In this document: positions 10,699-20,349 of the stretch, in pieces
Layout: each line of letters opens with the position of its first letter
Position numbering within the stretch: the stretch's first letter is position 1
Source: Bradyrhizobium betae
Lineage (GTDB): Bacteria; Pseudomonadota; Alphaproteobacteria; Rhizobiales; Xanthobacteraceae
Assembly: GCF_004123905.1 (NCBI RefSeq)
Contig: NZ_MZXW01000017.1
Span: 62,001-126,000 of the forward strand
Length of the DNA stretch: 64,000 bases
Direction: 5' to 3'
Notes under the pieces: generated by a model
What the model was told of the DNA's origin: nothing
Seen by the model: the letters and a program-made list of their open reading frames with translations, nothing else
Database searches by the model: none
Position numbers and translations under genes: made by a program

Positions 10699-11973
10699 AT
10701 GAAAAAGACTTTGGCCGTCGTGTTGGGCGCAACCGCGGCATTGGCAGCGGCAAGCGCCTCGGCCGGCGAGATCGAAGACGTCAATGCCCGTCTCGAATTG
10801 CTAGAGCGGCAGAATGCGGCGATCCGCAAGGAAAACGCCGCCTTGCGCGAAAGCCAGCGGCTGCTGGAAGAGAATACGCGGCTAAAATCGCAAAATACGC
10901 GCGTCGCCGTCGAAGCAGCGAGGAGCTCGACCCGATCGCACCAGGAAAACAGCGCGTTCCTCGCGGTGTCAGCGGTTTCGCGGCAGAACAGGAATCCTTT
11001 GCAGTCCTATGCCGCCGATTTCCCGGTCAAGGCTTTGCCGCCGACGGGGCCGGCGCTGTTCAGAGCCTGGATCGAAGGTGGCGCGATCTTCAGTGGCGGC
11101 GATCCGATCTCCAGCACTTACGGTCTCACCGGTCAGTTCGACCTGACACCCAAGGTCGGCTGGGAATCGGCAGTCGGCTTCGATTATCGCTTTGCCGGCT
11201 CTCCCTGGCATGTCAGTGGCCAGTTCCGCTACGGCGAGGGGGGCAAGACCACTGGTCTCGACTCGACATCGCAAACGATCGCTGCCGGGGCCGCCAGCGC
11301 GACAGGCACGGAGACCTGGGCCGCTGCTTACAAGGAAGCACATTGGCTCGCCGATCTCGCGGTCGGACGCGAGATTGCCGGCAGCGGGCCAAGTGCGCTT
11401 CAGCTCAAGGGAGGCGTCCGCGTTGCCGAGTTCGTCACCCGGAGTTCGAACTCGGACGTTCAGTTCTTGACGGTCTCGGGCCTCGCGCCAATCGTGGTCC
11501 CTGGATTTCCGGCGGTCACGACCGCCTCCACGAGCAGCTCGACAATCAACGAGGCGCGCGCCAGCTTCCTGGGCGCCGGCCCTCTCATCGGCATCGAAGG
11601 GTCAATTCCTTTTGCCGGCAAATGGTCGTTCGACTATGCCGGCGACGCCGCCATTCTGTTCGGCCGGCAGCAATCGACGAACAGTTCGAGGACCACGTCT
11701 ACGATCACGCCATCATATCTCGCAGGTCTCTTCCCGACTTTCGACACCCTCAACACGGGCAACGCCCGGCTGTTTGCCGGCGTGCTGAGCGCCGATATCC
11801 AGGTCGGCCTGTCCTATTGGCTGACGCAGAACCTGAAGCTCGGCGCCGGCTACCGGCTCGACGCGCTCATCAACGTGTTCAACGAGACCGGCACGTCCAA
11901 CGCCGGCTTTATGCCCGACCGCTATACGCACGGCCCGCGCGTCACGCTTACGGGACAGTTCGAGGCGATGTAG
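10699..11973 (+). CDS. outer-membrane beta-barrel protein with N-terminal coiled coil
   Basis: This 424-residue protein starts at the ATG at 10699 ([16 protein letters not shown]), behind a GAGG site. A signal peptide ends near [10 protein letters not shown] at residue 22. Residues 23-80 form a Leu/Glu/Arg-rich coiled coil ([20 protein letters not shown]). From about residue 110 to the end the sequence alternates polar and hydrophobic residues ([25 protein letters not shown]) as in beta-barrels, and it ends with a hydrophobic final strand. It resembles Legionella-type major outer-membrane/porin-like families. Substrate is unknown. The palindrome at 10626 suggests specific regulation. Confidence 0.75.
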   Translation: MKKTLAVVLGATAALAAASASAGEIEDVNARLELLERQNAAIRKENAALRESQRLLEENTRLKSQNTRVAVEAARSSTRSHQENSAFLAVSAVSRQNRNPLQSYAADFPVKALPPTGPALFRAWIEGGAIFSGGDPISSTYGLTGQFDLTPKVGWESAVGFDYRFAGSPWHVSGQFRYGEGGKTTGLDSTSQTIAAGAASATGTETWAAAYKEAHWLADLAVGREIAGSGPSALQLKGGVRVAEFVTRSSNSDVQFLTVSGLAPIVVPGFPAVTTASTSSSTINEARASFLGAGPLIGIEGSIPFAGKWSFDYAGDAAILFGRQQSTNSSRTTSTITPSYLAGLFPTFDTLNTGNARLFAGVLSADIQVGLSYWLTQNLKLGAGYRLDALINVFNETGTSNAGFMPDRYTHGPRVTLTGQFEAM

Positions 11974-12095
11974 GGCACGATCGCGGGCTCGAGCGGGCTT
12001 GGCCCGCCCGGCCCGTTGTGCCGGGTGCCGGGCGATGGCCAGTCCCTCGCCAAACCCACTGGTTGCGCGCGGGCGGCCACGCTAGAATTCGTGCC

Positions 12096-13400
12096 ATGAC
12101 AGTGACCGACATTGCGAGCCGGACCTACAATCACAGCTGGCGGCTGGATCCCATCATCCGCAGCCTGCTGGATACCGACTTCTACAAACTATTGATGTTG
12201 CAGATGATTCGGGAAGACTACCCGAATCGGCAGGTGACCTTCTCGGTCATCAACCGCTCGCGCCATGTGCGGCTCGCCGAGATCATCGACGAGGGCGAGC
12301 TGCGCGCCCAGCTCGACCATGCCCGCACCATCCGCTTCGCCAAGAAGGAGCTGATCTGGCTGGCCGGTAACACGTTCTACGGCAAGACCCACATGTTCTC
12401 GGCCGACTTCATCCGCTGGCTGGCCGAATTCCGGCTGCCCGAATACGAGCTGCGCAAGGTCGAGGGCCAGTACGAATTGCACTTCCACGGGCCGTGGACC
12501 CACACCACGATGTGGGAGATTCCCGCGCTCGCGATCCTCAACGAGTTGCGCTCGCGCGCGGCGATGAAGGGCCGCGGCCGCTTCGAGCTCGACGTGCTCT
12601 ACGCCCGCGCCAAGGCCAAGCTGTGGACCAAGGTCGAGCGGCTGCGCAAGCTGGAGAATTTGCGGCTGTCCGACTTCGGCACCCGCCGCCGCCACGGCTT
12701 CCTCTGGCAGCGCTGGTGCGTGGAAGCGGTGAAGGAAGGGCTGGGCTCGTCCTTCATTGGCACCTCCAACGTGCTGCTCGCGATGGACAACGACCTCGAA
12801 GCCATCGGCACCAATGCGCATGAGCTGCCGATGGTGGCAGCGGCGCTTGCCAAGGACGACGAGGAGTTGCGCTGGGCGCCCTATCGCATCCTCGACCAGT
12901 GGCGCCAGACCTATGGCGGCAATTTGCTGATCGCGCTGCCCGACGCCTTCGGCACCAAGGCCTTCCTCCGCGATGCGCCGGAATGGGTCGCCGACTGGAC
13001 CGGCTTCCGCCCCGACAGCGCACCGCCGATCCAGGCCGGCGAGGAGATCGTTGCCTGGTGGGAGAAGAAGGGTCGCAACCCCAAGGACAAGCTGCTGGTG
13101 TTTTCCGACGCGATGGACGTCGGCTCGATCGAGGAGACCTATCATCATTTCGCCGGCCGCGTGCGGCTCTCCTTCGGCTGGGGCACCAACCTCACCAACG
13201 ACTTCGTCGGCTGCCCCCCGGACGGCTCGTTCAATCTCGATCCGATTTCGCTGGTCTGCAAGGTGTCTTCGGCCGACGGCCATCCAGCGGTCAAGCTCTC
13301 CGACAACCCGGAGAAGGCGACCGGCCTGCCTTCGGAGATCGAACGTTATCTGCGCGTGTTCGGCGACGCCGGCCGCGTGCGCAAGCCTGTGCTGGTCTAA
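12096..13400 (+). CDS. pncB: nicotinate phosphoribosyltransferase
   Basis: This 434-residue enzyme starts at the ATG at 12096 ([15 protein letters not shown]); the much longer open frame upstream is a frame-shadow of the outer-membrane gene. Landmarks are [16 protein letters not shown] near the N terminus, the [12 protein letters not shown] segment, the [25 protein letters not shown] active-site region (split here as [10 protein letters not shown] and [10 protein letters not shown]) and [12 protein letters not shown] near the C terminus. It converts nicotinate plus PRPP (with ATP) to nicotinate mononucleotide in NAD salvage. It stands alone, without other NAD genes. Confidence 0.96.
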   Translation: MTVTDIASRTYNHSWRLDPIIRSLLDTDFYKLLMLQMIREDYPNRQVTFSVINRSRHVRLAEIIDEGELRAQLDHARTIRFAKKELIWLAGNTFYGKTHMFSADFIRWLAEFRLPEYELRKVEGQYELHFHGPWTHTTMWEIPALAILNELRSRAAMKGRGRFELDVLYARAKAKLWTKVERLRKLENLRLSDFGTRRRHGFLWQRWCVEAVKEGLGSSFIGTSNVLLAMDNDLEAIGTNAHELPMVAAALAKDDEELRWAPYRILDQWRQTYGGNLLIALPDAFGTKAFLRDAPEWVADWTGFRPDSAPPIQAGEEIVAWWEKKGRNPKDKLLVFSDAMDVGSIEETYHHFAGRVRLSFGWGTNLTNDFVGCPPDGSFNLDPISLVCKVSSADGHPAVKLSDNPEKATGLPSEIERYLRVFGDAGRVRKPVLV

Positions 13401-13646
13401 AACCGGCCGCAACTCTATCGATCAAGTAAACCGCGCAAGACGAATGCGAGGCATTGGCGCCTCAATGCCGCGGCAGTTCCGGTCTGTCGGCATTTGCGAC
13501 AATCTGCGCGAATCCACTTCACAACGCCTTCACCCTGCGATCCAGTCTCCCGCATCTTTCGGGTCTAGTTAAGCAACCTTCTCCTCTACTTGGCGTTGCA
13601 CGCGCAACGCTCAGCTGGGGTCGTTGATCGATTTGGGGAACGCAGG

Positions 13647-14954
13647 GTGCTTCGCAGAACAGCGTCGTCGACGAAGGGACACAGCTTCCTTCACGTCATC
13701 AAGCTCGTCTCGCCTTTCGTGATGGTCGTCGTGCTCCAGGCGGCGATCGCGGGATTCAGCCTCGAGGTGATGTCATCGGTCCGCGCCTATGTCGCGGGCG
13801 AAGCGCTATGGTCGCGCTCGCAGAAGAACGCGGTCTATTTCCTCAATCTCTATCTGCATTCGGGCGACAAGAACCAGTTCGCGCAGTACGAGACCTCGCT
13901 CGCCGTTCCCATCGGCGACGAGTTCGCGCGATGGGCGCTCGAGCGCGATCCTGTTGACGTCGAGGCCGCACGCATCGGCTTCCTGCAAGGCGGCAATCAT
14001 CCTGATGACGTTCCGGGATTGATCTGGCTGTTTCGCTATTTCAACCGTGTCAGCTTCCTCCAGGAAGCGATCCATGAATGGGCCGCCACGGACCCGATGC
14101 TGCTGGAGCTGAGCGTGTTCGGCGAGGTCATCCGGTCCGAGCTGGAGAAGGGCCCCATTCAGGACAGCGGCCGCCTGCAAGTCCTGTCGTCGCGGCTCTC
14201 GGAGCTCAACGACGAGTTCACGGTGCATGCCAACCGCTTCTCCACTGTCCTTGGCGAAGGCTCCCGCGCGATCAAGGTGATGCTGACATGCATCAACATC
14301 GCCACCGCCGCGACGCTGATCCTGCTCCTGATCTGGCACACGCGGCGACTGGTGCTGCAACGGCAGGCGTTCGAGGATGCCTTGCATGATGAGAAGGAAC
14401 GCCTGGCGTACCAGGCATCGCACGACTGGCTGACCGGCCTTGCCAACCGCCGCGCCTTCGAGGCGCGGCTGCAAGGCGAGCTGGACAATATCGCGGCGGG
14501 CTCGCTCGCTTTGATCCTGCTCGACCTCGACCAGTTCAAGAACGTCAACGACAGCTGCGGCCATCTCGCCGGCGACCGCCTGCTCTGCCAGGTCTCCAGC
14601 CTGCTGCAACAGGACCGAAGGCCGCATGATCTGGTGGCCCGGCTCGGCGGCGACGAATTCGGCCTGATCCTGCCGCAGTGCTCGCCTGCGAGCGCCGTCG
14701 ATATCGCCGAACGGCTACGGCGATCGCTGGAGCTGTTCAGCTTCGCCTGGGACGATCGCGTCTTTGCGGTGACCGCCAGCGTCGGCGTCACCTGCATCGC
14801 CGACCGCGACACCACGCTCGAGGATGCGATGCGCCGCGCCGACGCCGCCTGCTATCGCGCCAAGGACAAGGGGCGCAACCGGGTTCAGGTCGACAGCGTA
14901 CGGCCGGACGTCGTCCTCGTTGCGGCACGGCCGCGCGAAGCCGCGCGCGCGTGA
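13647..14954 (+). CDS. membrane-bound diguanylate cyclase (GGDEF)
   Basis: This protein is about 435 residues from a GTG at 13647, which has GGGG ten bases upstream; a TTG at 13590 would add 19 residues. A first transmembrane helix (LVSPFVMVVVLQAAIAGF) and a second (MLTCINIATAATLILLLIW, about 230 residues later) enclose a periplasmic helical sensor of no recognised family. The C-terminal GGDEF domain has the intact active site LGGDEFGLILPQ, with DLDQFKNVND and the ASVGVT strand. It should make cyclic-di-GMP in response to an external cue, opposing the HD-GYP protein at 809. No clear RxxD inhibitory site was found. Confidence 0.88.
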   Translation: MLRRTASSTKGHSFLHVIKLVSPFVMVVVLQAAIAGFSLEVMSSVRAYVAGEALWSRSQKNAVYFLNLYLHSGDKNQFAQYETSLAVPIGDEFARWALERDPVDVEAARIGFLQGGNHPDDVPGLIWLFRYFNRVSFLQEAIHEWAATDPMLLELSVFGEVIRSELEKGPIQDSGRLQVLSSRLSELNDEFTVHANRFSTVLGEGSRAIKVMLTCINIATAATLILLLIWHTRRLVLQRQAFEDALHDEKERLAYQASHDWLTGLANRRAFEARLQGELDNIAAGSLALILLDLDQFKNVNDSCGHLAGDRLLCQVSSLLQQDRRPHDLVARLGGDEFGLILPQCSPASAVDIAERLRRSLELFSFAWDDRVFAVTASVGVTCIADRDTTLEDAMRRADAACYRAKDKGRNRVQVDSVRPDVVLVAARPREAARA

Positions 14955-14969
14955 CGTTGCAGGCCCCTT

Positions 14970-15605
14970 TCACTTTGCGGGCAGAATCCCAAGGCCTGCG
15001 AGATGCACATCGACAAACTGCTCCACCTGCTGGCGCAGCATCTGTGGCGGCACGGCCACCATGCGCTCCTCGAGGCCGAGCGAGATGATGCCGTGCACCG
15101 CTGAAAACAGCGTGCGCGACAACAGCGCGATCTTCACGTCGTCCGCATCCGGGAGCAGCTGCACCAGCGGCAGGTGCATCAACGCGAAGGCGTCCATCAC
15201 CATCTGAAGGATGTCATCGGGATAGGGACGGTCGTCCTCCATCCGGTGCTCGAACAGCGACCGCAGCAGATTCGCGTGCTCGGCAAAGAAGTCGAGATAG
15301 GTCTCGGCCAGCCCATAGAGCTGGCGGACGGGATCTTCGCTCGGAACTCCGCCAAGTCGCACCGTCAGCGCCTGAACGGTCTCCCGGTTGACCGTCAGGA
15401 TCACGCCATCGAAGTCGCCGAATTCATTATAGACGCTGCCGACCGAGCAGCCGACGGCATCCGCGACGTCTCGAACCTTCAACGATCTCAATCCCTTGGA
15501 CGCGATAATGCCGCGAGCGACCTCCAGAATCTGGAGCCGCCTCCGGAATTTTTTTTGGTCTCGCAGCGATTCTTCTTGAACATTGTTCATTTTCAAGCTA
15601 CTCAT
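14970..15605 (-). CDS. TetR/AcrR-family repressor
   Basis: This protein is 211 residues from the ATG at 15605 (MSSLKMNNVQ), or 206 from the ATG at 15590. The helix-turn-helix is at residues 25-70 (ARGIIASKGLRSLKVRDVAD, then VGCSVGSVYNEFGDFDGVIL). The C-terminal ligand domain ends in a helix (QMLRQQVEQFVDVHLAG) typical of the TetR C-terminal type. It is divergent from the 88-residue gene at 15642, and two identical TGAACATTGTTCA sites flank its start, arguing for autoregulation. The next gene to the right is the Aas-type acyltransferase, so control of lipid turnover is an attractive but unproven guess. Confidence 0.9.
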   Translation of the reverse strand: MSSLKMNNVQEESLRDQKKFRRRLQILEVARGIIASKGLRSLKVRDVADAVGCSVGSVYNEFGDFDGVILTVNRETVQALTVRLGGVPSEDPVRQLYGLAETYLDFFAEHANLLRSLFEHRMEDDRPYPDDILQMVMDAFALMHLPLVQLLPDADDVKIALLSRTLFSAVHGIISLGLEERMVAVPPQMLRQQVEQFVDVHLAGLGILPAK

Positions 15606-15619
15606 GTGAACATTGTTCA
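15577..15619. promoter_or_regulatory. two TGAACATTGTTCA operators, 30 bases apart, at the tetR start
   Basis: Identical 13-base dyads occupy 15577-15589 and 15607-15619, their starts 30 bases apart (near three helical turns, same face). The right copy is in the divergent gap; the left copy lies inside the first codons of the TetR gene. This is the layout of an autorepressing TetR operator pair that would also cover the 88-residue gene. Confidence 0.75.
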
Positions 15620-15641
15620 AATTAACCCGGAGACCTGCAAA

Positions 15642-15908
15642 ATGCAAACCCTCGCTGTTGATATCGCCTCCACCTTCATCGACGACGCCGCGGCTCTCGT
15701 GACTGGCCTTGGCCGAGCCGTCCTCAAGCTCTTGATGGCGCCGATCGATCGCATCGCTAATGCCTGCGACATTGCCGGCGTGCTCACCGAGCGCCGCGCG
15801 ACCTTCCGGATGTGGCAGGCGAACCGTTCCCGCGCCCGTCGCGAGGGCCGCCGCTTCAGCCTGCTTGGCCGGCTCTCGCCCTTTCGCCACCTCGCCCATC
15901 TCACCTGA
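15642..15908 (+). CDS. small basic protein divergent from tetR
   Basis: This 88-residue protein starts at the ATG at 15642 behind a CCGGAG ribosome site 8 bases upstream. The N-terminal half is helical and hydrophobic (IASTFIDDAAALVTGLGRAV, then LKLLMAPIDRIANACDI). The C-terminal third is strongly basic (FRMWQANRSRARREGRRFSL), loosely like the tail of DUF1127-type small proteins. No function is recognised. The double TetR operator in its promoter suggests it is the main regulated target. A longer frame to 15174 is antisense to tetR and was rejected. Confidence 0.6.
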   Translation: MQTLAVDIASTFIDDAAALVTGLGRAVLKLLMAPIDRIANACDIAGVLTERRATFRMWQANRSRARREGRRFSLLGRLSPFRHLAHLT

Positions 15909-16259
15909 GGCAAGCACAGCCGGCACGTTCCGGTCGGCTCGAATACAAGATCCGGTTGCAAGGAAGGAATTACCATGTCCCCCATTCGCAGCCGGTCTCA
16001 CGGATTTCGGTGATGCGGTTCAGATTTTCCTCATCGCCCGGCGCGATATCGCGATAGGTGCGGCCCTTCCGCCCGAACCGCGGCCGCAACCAGATATTTG
16101 CGAACCTAACGAGACCACCTGGAGACCAACAGGATCGGAGGAACCGAGGGGGCAGGCCGGCGACCGTCGTCACCCTGCAATCGTTGGTCCCATAGTCTTC
16201 CGGTCGTGACGTTTAACCGACTGCGTAACAACCTCTGCCTTTCCAAAACAGGACTCGTC
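15909..16259. other. gap before aas with two overlapping micro-ORFs
   Basis: This is a 351-base stretch without a recognised gene. At 15975-16013 a 12-codon frame (MSPIRSRSHGFR) follows an excellent AAGGAAGGA site, and its TGA overlaps the ATG of a 14-codon frame at 16013-16057. These could be leader peptides for the acyltransferase or remnants of a DUF1127-like gene. Nothing else is seen. Confidence 0.4.
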
Positions 16260-19200
16260 ATGATCAAGGAATTGATGTCGTCACGCCGCTTTGCGCCGCT
16301 GTTCTGGGCGCAATTCTTCTCGGCGCTCAATGACAACGTGCTCAAGAACGCACTCGTCATCATCCTGCTTTACAGTGCCGCGACCGGCCACGGCGATGCC
16401 CTGGTAACGGTGGCCGGCGCCGTCTTCATCTTCCCCTATTTCATCCTGTCCGGGCTCGGCGGCCAGCTCGCCGACAAATACGTCAAATCCGTCGTCGCAC
16501 GGCGACTCAAATTCGTCGAGATTTTTGCTGCGGCCTTTGCCGCCGCCGGTTTCTTCCTGCACTCGGTGCCGCTGCTGTTCGCAGCGCTCGCTCTGTTCGG
16601 CATCATCGCCGCCCTGTTCGGGCCGGTGAAATACTCCATGCTGCCGGACCAGCTCGCGCTCGGCGAGCTCGCGACCGGCAACGCGCTGGTCGAAGGCGCG
16701 ACCTTCATGGCCATCCTGCTCGGCACCGTCGCCGGCGGCCAGTTCGTGGCCGGCTCCGCACATATGGGCTGGGTCGCATCGGCCGTGGTCGTGCTCGCTC
16801 TGCTGTCCTGGGCCTTCGCTTCCCGTATTCCGCAAACAACGCCGTCCGCGCCCGAGCTGCCCGTCAACGCCAATCCCTGGACCTCGACGATCAGCCTGTT
16901 GAAGACGCTGCACGCCGACCATCGGCTGTGGGACGGCACCGTGATCGTCTCCTGGTTCTGGCTGGTCGGCGCCATCGTGCTGTCGCTGCTGCCGGCGCTG
17001 GTCAAGGACGTCATCGGCGGCAGCGAAGGCGTGGTCACGCTGTGCCTTGCGATCTTCGCGATCGGCATTGCGATCGGCTCGCTGTTCGCCGCCAGCCTCA
17101 GCCACGTTCGCCCGAACCTCGCGCTGGTGCCGATCGGCGCCATCATCATGGGCTTTGCCGGCCTCGACCTCGCCTGGGCCATCGCTGTGACCAGCAAGGG
17201 TCAGGACATCGCCGCAGTTGACTTCGCGACGTCGTTCGCGGGCTTGCGCATGCTGATCGACTTTGTCGCCTTCGCCTTCGGCGGCGGCCTGTTCGTCGTT
17301 CCGTCCTTCGCCGCCGTGCAAGCGTGGTCGGCGCCGAACGAGCGCGCCCGCATCATTGCGGCCGGCAATGTGCTCCAGGCCGCTTTCATGGTGGTGGGCT
17401 CGCTGTTCGTTGCGCTGTTGCAGGCGGGCGGATTGCATGTCGGCTGGATCTTCTTCGGCCTCGGCCTTGCCAGCTTCGGCGCGGTCTGGTTCGTGCTGAC
17501 GAAATGGGGTAAGGAAGGCGTGCGCGATTTCGGCGGACTGTTATTCCGCGCGCTGTTCCGCACCGAGATCCGCGGACTCGAGAATCTGCCGCCTCCGGGC
17601 ACGCGCATGCTGATCGCGCCTAACCATGTCAGCCTGATCGACGGCCCGCTGCTGCACGCCGTGCTGCCGATCGACGCGAGCTTCGCGGTCGATACCGGCA
17701 TCTCCAAGGCCTGGTGGGCAAAACCGTTCCTGCGGGTGGTCAAGCACTACACCATGGACCCGTCCAAGCCGCTGGCCGCACGCGATTTGATCAAGCTCGT
17801 CGCCGCCGGCGAACCGGTGGTGATCTTCCCGGAAGGACGCATCACCGTCTCGGGATCGCTGATGAAGGTTTATGACGGCACCGCCATGATTGCGGACAAG
17901 GCCGACGCGGTGGTCGTGCCCATTCGTATCGAGGGTGCACAGCGCTCGCATCTCAGCTATCTCAACGGCAGCCAGATCAAGCGCTCGTGGTTTCCGCGGG
18001 TGACGGTCACCATCCTGCCGCCGGTCAAGCTGCCGGTCGATCCGGCGCTGAAGGGCAAGGCGCGCCGCAATGCCGCGGGCGCCGCGCTCCAGGACGTGAT
18101 GATTGATGCAATGGTGAAGAACGCCATGCTCGATCACACGCTGTTCGAAGCGCTCGGGCACGCTTATCGCGACCGCGACACCGGCAAGGTCATCGTTGAG
18201 GACGCGCTCGGCACCCAGCTGACCTATCGCAAGCTGATCCTGGGCGCGCAGGTCCTGAGCCGGAAGCTCGAGACCGGCACGGCCGTCGGCGAGAATGTCG
18301 GCGTGCTGCTGCCGAATTCCGCGGGTGTCGCCGTCGTCTTCATGGCGCTGCAAAACATCGGCCGGGTCCCGGCGATGCTCAACTTCTCCGCCGGCCCGGT
18401 CAACGTCCTCGCCGCCATGAAGGCTGCGCAGGTCAAGACTGTGCTGACGTCAAAAGCCTTCATCGAGAAGGGCAAGCTCGACAAGCTGATGGCCGCGATC
18501 TCCGCGGAGGCACGTGTCGTTTATCTCGAGGACGTTCGCGCCTCGATCGGCACGGCCGACAAGATCAAGGGCCTGCTCGCAGGCACCGCGCCGCGCGTTG
18601 CACGCCAGGCCAACGATCCGGCCGTCGTGCTGTTCACGTCGGGCTCTGAAGGCACCCCCAAGGGCGTGGTGCTGTCCCACCGCAACATCCTCGCCAACGC
18701 GGCGCAGGCGCTGGCGCGCGTCGATGCGAACGCCAATGACAAGGTGTTCAACGTGCTGCCGGTGTTCCACTCCTTCGGGCTAACCGGTGGAATGATGATG
18801 CCGCTGCTCGCTGGCATTCCGATCTACATGTACCCCTCGCCGCTGCATTACCGCATCGTGCCGGAGCTGATCTACCAGACCGGCGCCACCATCCTGTTCG
18901 GTACCGACACCTTCCTCACCGGCTATGCCCGCTCGGCGCATGCTTACGACTTCCGCACCTTGCGGCTGGTGATCGCCGGCGCCGAGGCGGTGAAGGACCG
19001 GACGCGGCAAGTGTTCATGGAGCGCTACGGCATCCGCATCCTCGAAGGCTATGGCGTGACCGAGACCGCGCCGGTGCTGGCGATGAACACGCCGATGGCC
19101 AATCGCCCCGGCACCGTCGGCCGCCTCTCGCCGCTGATGGAAAGCCGCCTCGATCCGGTCCCCGGCATCGAGGAAGGCGGACGCCTCTCGGTGCGTGGAC

Positions 19201-19664
19201 CGAACGTGATGCTCGGTTACCTCAGGGCCGAGAATCCCGGCGTGCTCGAAGTCCTCGCCGAGGGCTGGCACGACACCGGCGACATCGTCGCAATAGACGC
19301 GGCCGGCTTCATCACCATCAAGGGCCGCGCCAAGCGCTTTGCCAAGATCGCAGGCGAAATGGTCTCGCTGTCGGCGGTCGAGAGCATCGCGACCACGCTG
19401 TGGCCGCAGGCCGCATCGATCGCCGTGTCTATCCCCGACCAGCGCAAGGGCGAGCGCATCGTGCTGCTGACGACAGAGAAGAACGCCGAGCGCAGCGCGA
19501 TGCAGGGTCAGGCCAAGGCGATCGGCGCCTCCGAGCTGACCGTTCCCGCGGCGATCATGGTGGTCGACAAGGTGCCGCTGCTCGGCACCGGCAAGACCGA
19601 CTATGTCACGGCAACGACGATGGCCCGCGAGCAGGCATCCTCGCCGGAGCGCGAGGTTGCGTGA
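16260..19664 (+). CDS. aas: Aas-type acyl-ACP/lysophospholipid acyltransferase with MFS domain
   Basis: This 1134-residue, three-domain protein starts at the ATG at 16260 (MIKELMSSRRFAPLFWAQFF) with AGGA upstream. Residues 1-430 form a 12-helix MFS transporter of the LplT type. Residues 440-640 form a PlsC acyltransferase with the HX4D motif in NHVSLIDGPLL and the FPEGRITVSG motif. Residues 660-1134 form an AMP-forming acyl-ligase with the P-loop-like VLFTSGSEGTPKGVVLSH and the GYGVTETAPV motif. LplT flips lysophospholipid inward and Aas re-acylates it; here both are on one chain. The next gene overlaps its 3' end by 8 bases. The enzymatic motifs look intact. Confidence 0.93.
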   Translation: MIKELMSSRRFAPLFWAQFFSALNDNVLKNALVIILLYSAATGHGDALVTVAGAVFIFPYFILSGLGGQLADKYVKSVVARRLKFVEIFAAAFAAAGFFLHSVPLLFAALALFGIIAALFGPVKYSMLPDQLALGELATGNALVEGATFMAILLGTVAGGQFVAGSAHMGWVASAVVVLALLSWAFASRIPQTTPSAPELPVNANPWTSTISLLKTLHADHRLWDGTVIVSWFWLVGAIVLSLLPALVKDVIGGSEGVVTLCLAIFAIGIAIGSLFAASLSHVRPNLALVPIGAIIMGFAGLDLAWAIAVTSKGQDIAAVDFATSFAGLRMLIDFVAFAFGGGLFVVPSFAAVQAWSAPNERARIIAAGNVLQAAFMVVGSLFVALLQAGGLHVGWIFFGLGLASFGAVWFVLTKWGKEGVRDFGGLLFRALFRTEIRGLENLPPPGTRMLIAPNHVSLIDGPLLHAVLPIDASFAVDTGISKAWWAKPFLRVVKHYTMDPSKPLAARDLIKLVAAGEPVVIFPEGRITVSGSLMKVYDGTAMIADKADAVVVPIRIEGAQRSHLSYLNGSQIKRSWFPRVTVTILPPVKLPVDPALKGKARRNAAGAALQDVMIDAMVKNAMLDHTLFEALGHAYRDRDTGKVIVEDALGTQLTYRKLILGAQVLSRKLETGTAVGENVGVLLPNSAGVAVVFMALQNIGRVPAMLNFSAGPVNVLAAMKAAQVKTVLTSKAFIEKGKLDKLMAAISAEARVVYLEDVRASIGTADKIKGLLAGTAPRVARQANDPAVVLFTSGSEGTPKGVVLSHRNILANAAQALARVDANANDKVFNVLPVFHSFGLTGGMMMPLLAGIPIYMYPSPLHYRIVPELIYQTGATILFGTDTFLTGYARSAHAYDFRTLRLVIAGAEAVKDRTRQVFMERYGIRILEGYGVTETAPVLAMNTPMANRPGTVGRLSPLMESRLDPVPGIEEGGRLSVRGPNVMLGYLRAENPGVLEVLAEGWHDTGDIVAIDAAGFITIKGRAKRFAKIAGEMVSLSAVESIATTLWPQAASIAVSIPDQRKGERIVLLTTEKNAERSAMQGQAKAIGASELTVPAAIMVVDKVPLLGTGKTDYVTATTMAREQASSPEREVA

Positions 19665-20346
19665 AGCCCAGCACACGGTCGTCGCACCGGCGGATACGCG
19701 GTGTGACGGCGTGGTGCTGCTCCACGGCATCGGGGTCGGTTCCTGGACGCTGAAGAAGCTGGAGCGAACGCTGCAGCGTCGCGGATTCGCGACGCTCAAC
19801 CTCGACTACGCCAGCCGCAAGAAGCCGCTCGAAGCGCTTGCGGAAGAGATCCACACGCCGATCGCCGCATTTGCCGAGCAGCGCGATGGCGCGATCCATT
19901 TCGTCGCGCATTCCATGGGCGGGCTGCTCGCGCGGGTCTATATTTCGAGGCATCGCCCCGCGCGGCTCGGCCGTGTCGTCATGCTTGGCACGCCAAACGG
20001 CGGCAGTGAGGTCGCCGATCTGCTGAAGGATTTTTCGATCTATCACGCGGCATTTGGCCCGGCCGGCCTGCAGCTTACGACCGCACAAGCCCCCGTGCTC
20101 GCCGCCCTGCCGTCGCCCGATTACGCAGTCGGCATCATAGCGGGATGCCGCACCATCGCGCCGATCGCGTCGGCTTTTGTCCTGCCGCGTCCCAATGACG
20201 GACGGGTGTCGGTTGCGAGCGCGAAACTGGCCGACATGGACGACCACATCGTCATCAAGGCATCGCACACCGGACTTCCGCGAAACACCACCGCGATCGA
20301 GCAGACCATCGCCTTCCTGCGCGACGGCTGCTTCCAGGCTATCTGA
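19657..20346 (+). CDS. lipase-like alpha/beta hydrolase coupled to aas
   Basis: This protein is about 229 residues from a TTG at 19657 (MREAQHTVVAPAD), which has GGAG upstream and overlaps the aas end by 8 bases; an ATG at 19603 is possible but lies deeper in aas. The oxyanion strand VVLLHGIGVGSWT and nucleophile elbow FVAHSMGGLLARV (Ser) are clear. A GTPNGGSEVAD segment is typical of triacylglycerol-lipase/PGAP1-like hydrolases. A catalytic His is likely in KASHTGLP near the C terminus. Coupling to a lysophospholipid acyltransferase suggests lipid or ester turnover. It converges on tcuB with 3 bases between stops. Confidence 0.85.
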   Translation: MREAQHTVVAPADTRCDGVVLLHGIGVGSWTLKKLERTLQRRGFATLNLDYASRKKPLEALAEEIHTPIAAFAEQRDGAIHFVAHSMGGLLARVYISRHRPARLGRVVMLGTPNGGSEVADLLKDFSIYHAAFGPAGLQLTTAQAPVLAALPSPDYAVGIIAGCRTIAPIASAFVLPRPNDGRVSVASAKLADMDDHIVIKASHTGLPRNTTAIEQTIAFLRDGCFQAI

Positions 20347-20349
20347 ATC

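Noticed and set aside
11993..12007. GCGGGC-TTG-GCCCGC as a terminator after the outer-membrane gene
   Set aside because: Stem is short and no T-run follows on either strand.
11343..12095. The 5' extension of the pncB frame
   Set aside because: It overlaps the outer-membrane protein in another frame and is Arg-rich shadow; the family length and start at 12096 fit.
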